A stretch of 8,370 bases of DNA from Phycisphaerae bacterium (lineage in GTDB: Bacteria; Planctomycetota; Phycisphaerae; UBA1845): positions 1-8,370 of the forward strand of contig JAJDDS010000135.1 of assembly GCA_029260195.1 (NCBI GenBank), read 5' to 3'. Of the stretch, positions 1 to 5,462 are shown in pieces. Numbering within the stretch: position 1 is the first letter of the stretch; each line of letters opens with the position of its first letter. A program made the position numbers and the translations under genes. The notes beneath the pieces are model-generated. The model saw nothing but the letters and a program-made list of their open reading frames with translations, did no database searches and was not told where the DNA came from.

Positions 1-858
1 TACGAGGTCATCGTCGTCGACAGCTCACCCGATGACCGCGTCGCGAGCGTCGTGAACGCTCTAATACCCGAAGCTCCCTTCACGCTGCGGCTGCTCACCA
101 AGAAGCCCGAAGGACCCGGACCGTCCCGCAACCTCGGCGCCGCGCATGCCCGCGCGGAGTTCATCGCGCTCATGGACAGCGACTGCGTCGCGACCCCCGA
201 TTGGTTGACCGGCGGTCTGGCCGCCTTCGACGACGGCGTCGGAATTGTGCAAGGAAGGACTCTCCCCGAACCCGACGTTCCCACCGGCGTCTTCACGCGG
301 TACATCGTCGTCGAGGAGGAAAACCACGTCTACGAATGCGCCAACATCTTCTACCGCACCAGCGCATTTCGCGACGTCGGCGGATTTGATGCAGCCTACG
401 ACGGCGAAGCGGACGTGCCTGTCGGCGGTGAGGACGTGGAACTCGCCTGGCGCGTGAAACGCGCCGGATGGCAAAGTCGGTTCAGCGCTGAAGCTCTTGT
501 GTACCACGAAGTGCAGCCGCTCAACATGCGAGGCTGGATTTACATACGAACTCTGCACCTCTGGCCGGGATTGACGAAGCGATGCCCCGAACTCCGCGCA
601 GCCTTCTTTGCCCGGTACTTCTTTGACCGGCACCAGGCGTGGATTCTGCTGGCCTTAATCGCTCTGGTCTGTGCTTGGTGGGCGCCGTACGCCCTGACGC
701 TGACCATTCCGTACGCCATCAGCCGCGGCATGGAGCCGACCCGCGCCCTGCGGGGGCCACTCCGATTGATCCGCGTCTGCGTCTACGTTCTGCGCGATGT
801 TACTTCGTTAGCCATCCTGACCGTCGCCAGCGTCCGCTCCCGCTGTCTGCTGCTCTGA
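1..858 (+). CDS. Family 2 glycosyltransferase, membrane-associated, 5'-truncated
   Basis: The reading frame is open from base 1 and ends at TGA 856-858, giving 285 residues; the true start lies outside the window. It begins with YEVIVVDSSPDD, the first beta strand and nucleotide-binding loop of the GT-A fold, so only a few residues are missing. GT2 hallmarks follow: a PSRNLGAA segment, the metal-binding DSD at residues 59-61, and GGEDVELAWR (acidic ED at 144-145), which matches the acceptor-side ED motif. Residues 213-242 form a hydrophobic segment likely to span or enter the membrane, and a second hydrophobic stretch ends in SVRSRCLLL. By family, it would transfer a sugar from a nucleotide donor to a lipid-linked or polysaccharide acceptor at the cytoplasmic face. 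Donor and acceptor cannot be read from the sequence. The neighbouring sugar-phosphate transferase supports a polysaccharide role. Its last 51 bases overlap the convergent radical SAM gene. Confidence 0.92.
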   Translation, partial: YEVIVVDSSPDDRVASVVNALIPEAPFTLRLLTKKPEGPGPSRNLGAAHARAEFIALMDSDCVATPDWLTGGLAAFDDGVGIVQGRTLPEPDVPTGVFTRYIVVEEENHVYECANIFYRTSAFRDVGGFDAAYDGEADVPVGGEDVELAWRVKRAGWQSRFSAEALVYHEVQPLNMRGWIYIRTLHLWPGLTKRCPELRAAFFARYFFDRHQAWILLALIALVCAWWAPYALTLTIPYAISRGMEPTRALRGPLRLIRVCVYVLRDVTSLAILTVASVRSRCLLL

Positions 859-2949
859 TCTGACGGCTGCGGTCCCGTTCCCGTTACGCAGTCCACTGGC
901 CAGTTTCCGGCCATTGAGAGGATGACATTCTCGCTCCTGCGAGCCAACGCGTATACGCGTCACCAACTTGGACAGCCCCTTGAGTTCACTGGACCAGACC
1001 TTGAACGCAGCAGCCAACTCGCGCTCGTCTTCCAGCGCCAATCGGAATTCGAACGGCTCGGCGGATGCCAGCCGGTGCGCCCGCGTGTCTTTCGGCATCC
1101 CTTCGGACACCCACATCGCCATGTCGTATCGCATCGTCGCGGACTCCGGTGTCAACACGGCTTCCTCAGTCGCACCGTGGGCGTGCTTGCCACGAACGAA
1201 TCCGTGGAAGTCACTCCAGAATTCGTCGAAGTTGGCGATCGTCTCGTCGACGCCCGCCGCGACGAGCATCGTTCGCGTCTCGCCCATCGCGAGTTCACAT
1301 AACTCCGGCCAGAGCAGGAACGACGCAGCCGCCCGGTACTTGTACATGAGGTTGTCGCCGATTTCGCCGCGACGGAGCTTCTCGAAGTTCTCGTCCTGCC
1401 CATAGAACTCGGCGCACGCCTCGCGCGTCGCGAACAGCTCGCCGTTCGTTTCCCGGACAAACTCATCGAGCAACGCCCGCATCTTGCCGGTGTCCGCCCG
1501 CATCGCCTCGAGCATCGCTTCCATCCAATCGAACGCTTCAATGCCGCACGACGCCGCGAACGATATCACGTCGGAAAACCACCCGTCGTTCCAGAAGATG
1601 CTGAACGCCATGTGCAACTCGCGGGCTCGGATGTAGTCCTCGAACGGCAACGTATCGTTCGCGACGATGATCTCCTCGATGTCGAACACCCGCTCGCCGC
1701 CGTACTCGCCGTAGTTTTTCGGCAACACGCGGAACCGCGTGTCGACCTTGAATTCGTCGCGCGACTCCTGCGATTCCATGTCCGAACCCTTGAGCATCAT
1801 TGCCTGGAAGCAGTGCATCTGATCCGTCCCGGCGTTGAGGAGCTTCTTCATGCCCTCGCGATGTGCCACGAGGTTGTCGCCCGGCAGGGCGAGAATCAGA
1901 TCGGAGTTGATCTTCAAACCGCGACCGCGCACGTGAACGCGAATCTGCTCGTAGGCTTGGATGCTGATGTTCTTGCGCCGCACGTTTCGCAACACCGTGT
2001 CGTCCAGCGACTGCACCGCCTGATACAACACGAGCGCCCCGTTGACCTTCTCCATCGAGCGAATGATCCGGTCGGCCCGGTTCTTGCCCGTTGTCGCGTC
2101 GATGAACGTCGGCCAACCGTACTTCTTCTGCGCCAGTCCGATGTGCTCGGAAATGGTCACGTCCCGCTCGTACATCCCGTAGTTCGCGTCCGCGATTCGC
2201 AGCGTGCCGACGTTCGGCGATTTCGACTGGATCAGCGCGCCGATGTAGTCGATTTCCGCCTCCATCCGCTCCAGGCTGAAGTCGTTGATCTTGCTGTAGT
2301 ACGTCGTCCCTTGTACGCAGAACGAGCACGAAAACGGGCAACCCCGATTCGTCTCGATGATCGGCGACATCTTGCCGTCGAAGAACTCATCCATAATTCC
2401 GGTCAGCCACGGCGAGGGAATCTCCTCGACGCCCTTGTGACGCTTGCGCATCTCCGCATGGGCGTACTCGCCGTTGGAACGCCGCCACACACTCGACTCG
2501 TGCTCCAGATCACCGAACGCCGCCACCGACTTGTCGACCTCGATAAAACGCCGAACGACATCCGTCGCCAGGAAGTCCCCTTCACCGAGAACGTACATGT
2601 CAATGTTGGGTTGACGGCGCACGAACTCAATCTGTCGCTCAGGCTCGACCTCGATATTGGGACCGCCCATCACCACCAGCGTGTCCGGGTTGATTCGCTT
2701 GGCGATTTTTGCAAAGTGCAGGCCGATCGCCTCGTTCCAGACGTAGTTGCTCACCATGAGCACGTCGGGCGGCTGCTCTTTCATCGCATCCAAGAGGATA
2801 TTCGGGTACGCGAACACCCGCGATGCGACCTCCGGAAGGTCCCGGTCCATCACGGCCTTCATATACCCCACACCCACCGGCATGCAGTCGGTCGCCAAAA
2901 CGCCGCCGTAGTCGTGCCGCAAGTCGGCTAGATAGACTGATGTCTTCAT
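808..2949 (-). CDS. B12-binding-type radical SAM protein, substrate unknown
   Basis: 713 residues starting MKTSVYLADL. I chose ATG 2949 over the in-frame start 33 bases upstream because a GGAAAGG ribosome site lies 7 bases before it and the upstream residues are only Arg-rich filler. Residues 1-140 resemble a cobalamin-binding Rossmann domain: PDVLMVSNY, LVVMGGPN and the LGEGD turn typical of this class. No clear DxHxxG cobalamin-ligand motif is seen. Residues 195-385 are a radical SAM core with the CxxxCxxC iron-sulfur motif (Cys204, Cys208, Cys211, in NRGCPFSC). The C-terminal half (about 440-670) is probably helical and unassigned. The last 25 or so residues are Gly/Asn/Ala-rich low complexity. 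Known members of this superfamily do C- or P-methylation, ring contraction or ring formation. Lying 69 bases behind a polysaccharide-type transferase gene, it may modify a sugar or lipid, but that is inference. Confidence 0.93.
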   Translation of the reverse strand: MKTSVYLADLRHDYGGVLATDCMPVGVGYMKAVMDRDLPEVASRVFAYPNILLDAMKEQPPDVLMVSNYVWNEAIGLHFAKIAKRINPDTLVVMGGPNIEVEPERQIEFVRRQPNIDMYVLGEGDFLATDVVRRFIEVDKSVAAFGDLEHESSVWRRSNGEYAHAEMRKRHKGVEEIPSPWLTGIMDEFFDGKMSPIIETNRGCPFSCSFCVQGTTYYSKINDFSLERMEAEIDYIGALIQSKSPNVGTLRIADANYGMYERDVTISEHIGLAQKKYGWPTFIDATTGKNRADRIIRSMEKVNGALVLYQAVQSLDDTVLRNVRRKNISIQAYEQIRVHVRGRGLKINSDLILALPGDNLVAHREGMKKLLNAGTDQMHCFQAMMLKGSDMESQESRDEFKVDTRFRVLPKNYGEYGGERVFDIEEIIVANDTLPFEDYIRARELHMAFSIFWNDGWFSDVISFAASCGIEAFDWMEAMLEAMRADTGKMRALLDEFVRETNGELFATREACAEFYGQDENFEKLRRGEIGDNLMYKYRAAASFLLWPELCELAMGETRTMLVAAGVDETIANFDEFWSDFHGFVRGKHAHGATEEAVLTPESATMRYDMAMWVSEGMPKDTRAHRLASAEPFEFRLALEDERELAAAFKVWSSELKGLSKLVTRIRVGSQERECHPLNGRKLASGLRNGNGTAAVRSEQQTAGADAGDGQDG
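874..885. repeat. Two copies of the hexamer CCCGTT in the radical SAM gene tail
   Basis: CCCGTTCCCGTT encodes the NGNG segment near the C-terminus of the radical SAM protein. It matches the unit at 3739-3753 in the neighbouring fusion gene. It is short, so it may be local slippage rather than a dispersed element. Confidence 0.5.
947..960. repeat. 14-bp perfect palindrome ACGCGTATACGCGT
   Basis: A perfect dyad inside the radical SAM gene, near its 3' end and about 90 bases from the end of the convergent glycosyltransferase gene. It encodes part of TRIRVG. It could form a small hairpin or be a protein site. No function can be assigned. Confidence 0.3.
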
Positions 2950-2956
2950 CGTGGTA

Positions 2957-2963
2957 CCTTTCC
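2957..2963 (-). promoter_or_regulatory. Ribosome binding site of the radical SAM gene
   Basis: On the - strand this reads GGAAAGG and ends 7 bases before ATG 2949. It decides the start: the in-frame codon at 2982 has no comparable site. It also suggests that the gene is translated independently of the upstream gene, which ends at 3019. Confidence 0.7.
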
Positions 2964-3018
2964 GCCGGCGCCGTGCCCGCAACGAGCGGGGCCGTCGACC
3001 GGCGTGCGATCTTGAGCA

Positions 3019-4836
3019 TTACGGACGCGGCGTTTGACTCGGCGCCGTACCGGCTGGCGGCGGGCAGCCTCGGATCACTCGAGCACATGCCCAAAACGCC
3101 GTCTTGAGTAGGATTTCACAATCCCCGAAAAACGAGTGGTTCCGCACATAATCGACGTCGTGCAGAATCCAGTCGTGAAATGAACATTCCCGTCGGTCCG
3201 AAATCTGCCACGGACCCGTGATCCCGGGCTTCACGGTGAGGCGAAAATCCCGCCAGTTCGCGCTGCGAACCATCTCGCCCATCACCAGCGGACGTGGCCC
3301 CACCCAGCTCATGTCGCCCCGTAGCACGTTCATCAACTGCGGCAGCTCGTCCAGTCCCGTCTCGTGCAGAATCCGACCCACCCGCGTTCGCCGCGGATCG
3401 TCGAACATCTTGAACATCGGCCCGTCCACACTGTTCTGATCCCTAAGACGCTGCTGCAAACCAGCTGCATCGACGTGCATCGTGCGGAATTTGAACATGT
3501 CGAACTCGCGCCCCCCGCGTCCGCAGCGTCGCTGGACGAAGAACACCGGCCCCGGCGAATCGAGTTTGGTTATCACCGTAATGAGCGCCAGGATCGGAAG
3601 CCCCATCACCAACGCCAGCGCCGAGGCGATGACGTCCACGAGACGCTTCGCGCCGCACTGAATCCAGGACTTGACCTTATCCGTCGGGTGGTCCACCGGT
3701 ACGATGCGTCCGTTCCACCGTGTTCCGTTTCCGTCGTCCCCGTTCCCGTTCCCATCCTCGTCGTCCGACGTGTGCCGGTAGCAGGTCTGTGGGTGCTCTT
3801 TCATCAGGAGTTCACGCCGCAACCGCCGACCACGCCGCACCGCGCATCCCGTCCCGACGATGCTGAACTCGACCCGGGCATCCTGCTCCACCCGAGACTC
3901 AGGCCACAGGGTACTTTCGCGAACCAAACTCTCGGCGCCCACGTGACACCCGTCACCGATGAACGCCGGACCGATGATCCGCGCACCTTCCTCAATCACA
4001 CAGCCGCGACCAATCACGATCGGACCAAGCAGAGACGCCGTCGACGCAATTCGCGCGTCCCCCTCCGCCCAGATTTCCTCACCAATCTCGACGTGCGCGT
4101 TCAGATGTGCTCGGCCTTGTTGCAACAGGTACTTCTGGACTCGCTCGTATTCCTCCGTGCTGTCGATGCTCGCGTGCGGACCGTCCAGCGTGTGCGCGAC
4201 GATATGGGCGCCCTCGGCGCAAAGTTCCGGGATGAGCTGCTCTTTGATATCCGCGTGTCCATCGGCCGGGATCGACGCCAACACCTCGGGCTCGAAGACA
4301 TAAACGCCCCCGAAATCCCGCCGCTGCCGCCGTTCGCGGGACGCGTGAAGAATCTCGTACGACGCAACCGTCCCGTCCGCGCGCAAGACCACGTTCTCAA
4401 AGTCCGACGGCCGAACCGATTCCCCCCTTGACGCCATTCCCAACGTCGCCGTCGCACCTCGATCGCGATGCGCCCGCACGAGTCCCTTAAGTGCTTGAGC
4501 CCCCACGTACGTCGTACAGCCAAGAACCACGAACGGATCGTCGCCGATGAAATCACCGAGCGAGCGAATCGCGCCCGCCGGTCCCACCGGCAGCTTATCG
4601 ACCGCGTACGTCAGGCGAATCCCAAGCGACGAGCCGTCGCCGAAGCGTTCCCGCACGGCCTCGGCGCCGTCCGAAGATAGCGCCAACCCAACGTCTTGAA
4701 CGCCGAGATCGCGCAGCGCCAGCAACTGGTGCTGAACAAACGGATCGTTACAAAATGGAATAAGTGACCGCCGGCAATAATCCGCCAGCGGATAGCAGAG
4801 ATTGCTCTGCCCACCCGCGAGTATGATACCCTTCAC
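3019..4836 (-). CDS. Fusion: degenerate nucleotidyltransferase + beta-helix + polyprenyl-phosphate sugar-phosphate transferase
   Basis: 605 residues from GTG 4836, which begins VKGIILAGG, the classic first strand of sugar-nucleotide nucleotidyltransferases. A purine-rich GGGGAAA lies just upstream. The frame stays open to 5130, but those 98 codons look non-coding. Residues 1-235 form the nucleotidyltransferase-like domain, keeping GPAGAI and GGVYVFEPEVL. The GxGTRL loop is replaced by QSNLCY, and the usual metal-binding GD is GC (Cys107). Residues 245-347 are hexapeptide repeats of a left-handed beta-helix (IGEEIWAEGDA, IGRGCVIEEGA). A Gly/Asn/Asp linker (about 348-387) leads to a membrane helix (397-422) and a bacterial sugar transferase domain with KFRTM (449-453), LDELPQ (Asp496/Glu497), GPRP (513-516) and PGITGPWQ. 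That domain transfers a sugar phosphate to undecaprenyl phosphate, starting a polysaccharide. The first half may sense or bind a nucleotide sugar rather than make it. Confidence 0.92.
   Translation of the reverse strand: MKGIILAGGQSNLCYPLADYCRRSLIPFCNDPFVQHQLLALRDLGVQDVGLALSSDGAEAVRERFGDGSSLGIRLTYAVDKLPVGPAGAIRSLGDFIGDDPFVVLGCTTYVGAQALKGLVRAHRDRGATATLGMASRGESVRPSDFENVVLRADGTVASYEILHASRERRQRRDFGGVYVFEPEVLASIPADGHADIKEQLIPELCAEGAHIVAHTLDGPHASIDSTEEYERVQKYLLQQGRAHLNAHVEIGEEIWAEGDARIASTASLLGPIVIGRGCVIEEGARIIGPAFIGDGCHVGAESLVRESTLWPESRVEQDARVEFSIVGTGCAVRRGRRLRRELLMKEHPQTCYRHTSDDEDGNGNGDDGNGTRWNGRIVPVDHPTDKVKSWIQCGAKRLVDVIASALALVMGLPILALITVITKLDSPGPVFFVQRRCGRGGREFDMFKFRTMHVDAAGLQQRLRDQNSVDGPMFKMFDDPRRTRVGRILHETGLDELPQLMNVLRGDMSWVGPRPLVMGEMVRSANWRDFRLTVKPGITGPWQISDRRECSFHDWILHDVDYVRNHSFFGDCEILLKTAFWACARVIRGCPPPAGTAPSQTPRP
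3739..3753. repeat. Short tandem hexamer CCCGTT in the domain linker
   Basis: CCCGTTCCCGTTCCC lies in the part of the fusion gene encoding the Asp/Gly/Asn-rich linker between the beta-helix and the sugar transferase. The unit is six bases, so gain or loss of copies would keep the reading frame and only change linker length. Two copies of the same hexamer occur at 874-885, in the low-complexity tail of the radical SAM gene. Confidence 0.6.
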
Positions 4837-5187
4837 GTCGTTTCCCCATCTCGCGCCTCGTCGAGAGAATCGTCTCAGACCACTGACGTGGCTAGTCTCG
4901 GCGCCTCCGGCCCATTTCGAACACCCCCGCGCCCCACGTCGCGCTGGATCGACCGGCGAGAGCCCTCTCACTCTTTGCCAATCAAGGAGGCTTCTTTCAA
5001 CCTCTGTCAAACGCCCATCGAATCCGGACCACGCGGACGCCGCCGAGCCCCAGGCGGCACGGACCCGCTTCGAAGCCTCGCGCCCGCTGCGCAATCGATT
5101 CAATTCACCGAGCGTCAATCCCGCCGACACCCTCCGGCGCCGGCTACCCCGACATGATGGTCCACCCCATGTCGGCTCGCTTGGGCC
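4837..5187 (-). other. Long 5' leader of the fusion/radical SAM operon
   Basis: About 350 bases between the chosen GTG start and the candidate promoter hold no gene I can support. The - strand frame of the fusion gene stays open to 5130, but the extra 98 residues are Arg/Gly/Ser-rich, use several AGA codons that are rare in the gene proper, and match no domain. The other frames give only Arg/Pro-rich shadow translations. I recognised no known riboswitch. A leader this long could hold post-transcriptional control. Confidence 0.4.
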
Positions 5188-5216
5188 ATTCTAGCCACGC
5201 TGACGTCGGGATGCAA
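5188..5216 (-). promoter_or_regulatory. Candidate sigma70 promoter of the - strand operon
   Basis: Read on the - strand: -35 TTGCAT (5216-5211), a 17-base spacer, then -10 TAGAAT (5193-5188), which matches five of six consensus bases. Transcription would begin near 5181, leaving a leader of about 345 bases before GTG 4836. The -35 is weak (three of six). Planctomycete promoters are poorly defined, so this rests on the general bacterial consensus. Confidence 0.5.
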
Positions 5217-5261
5217 GTTTCGCTGGATGTTTGTGATGCCGCAAAAACAACACGGCGCAGG

Positions 5262-5290
5262 TTGAATCTCCCCGGGCCTGTCCCTAGACT
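5262..5290 (+). promoter_or_regulatory. Candidate sigma70 promoter of the GH10 gene
   Basis: TTGAAT (5262-5267), a 17-base spacer and TAGACT (5285-5290), each matching four of six consensus bases. It is the best-spaced pair I found upstream of the GH10 gene. Transcription would begin near 5297, giving a leader of roughly 165 bases. The -10 lies inside the inverted repeat at 5282-5299. Confidence 0.35.
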
Positions 5291-5299
5291 ACGCTAGGG
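5282..5299. promoter_or_regulatory. Inverted repeat over the GH10 candidate -10, possible operator
   Basis: CCCTAG and CTAGGG flank a 6-base centre (ACTACG). It covers the candidate -10 and likely start point of the GH10 gene, the usual place for a repressor operator. It could instead fold as a small hairpin in RNA, but it has no U-run and is not a terminator. Confidence 0.35.
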
Positions 5300-5344
5300 G
5301 CCGACGGGCGTCCCCGCGACCCCAATAATCCATGTGCGGGAGGC

Positions 5345-5356
5345 GTTCGCGCGAAC
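5345..5356. promoter_or_regulatory. 12-bp perfect palindrome GTTCGCGCGAAC
   Basis: A perfect dyad in the GH10 leader, about 50 bases downstream of the candidate promoter. It could bind a dimeric regulator. Its half-sites do not match an operator I can name. In GC-rich DNA a 12-bp palindrome can also occur by chance. Confidence 0.25.
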
Positions 5357-5451
5357 AAAGAGGCTGCGTTCTGCGCCGTTAATGGCGTACGGGCGAAGCT
5401 GCGGTCGTCCCAATACTGAGCGAGCAACCACCATGCACCAGCCACAGCCAC

Positions 5452-5456
5452 GAGGG
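5452..5456 (+). promoter_or_regulatory. Ribosome binding site deciding the GH10 start
   Basis: GAGGG lies 6 bases before GTG 5463. The in-frame ATG codons at 5433 and 5382 have weaker purine runs upstream. Starting at 5463 also gives a compact lipoprotein signal, so this start is preferred, though 5433 stays possible. Confidence 0.5.
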
Positions 5457-5462
5457 TCTTTC

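Noticed and set aside
897..913. Hairpin TGGCC-N7-GGCCA as a terminator between the convergent genes
   Set aside because: The stem is only 5 bp, there is no U-run on either strand, and it lies inside the radical SAM coding sequence.
882..940. Small - strand ORF with an AGGAG-like site inside the radical SAM gene
   Set aside because: It has only about 15 codons, is out of frame within a good gene, and has no conserved features. The site is chance from a Gln-Glu codon pair.
1612..2931. 439-codon open frame on the + strand opposite the radical SAM gene
   Set aside because: The His/Arg/Leu-rich translation is a mirror of the radical SAM gene, which carries the CxxxCxxC and Rossmann motifs.
3364..4431. 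355-codon open frame on the + strand opposite the fusion gene
   Set aside because: It is Arg/Pro-rich with no recognisable motif, and it is antisense to conserved sugar transferase and hexapeptide motifs.
4982..4991. Strong Shine-Dalgarno-like CAAGGAGG on the + strand in the intergenic region
   Set aside because: No start codon follows at a suitable distance with a credible frame, and the + strand translations here are Arg/Pro-rich.
4837..5130. 98-residue in-frame N-terminal extension of the fusion protein (GTG at 5130)
   Set aside because: It is Arg/Gly/Ser-rich, uses several AGA codons unlike the gene body, has no domain, and its only ribosome-like GGAGG directly abuts the start codon. 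The nucleotidyltransferase fold begins naturally at GTG 4836.
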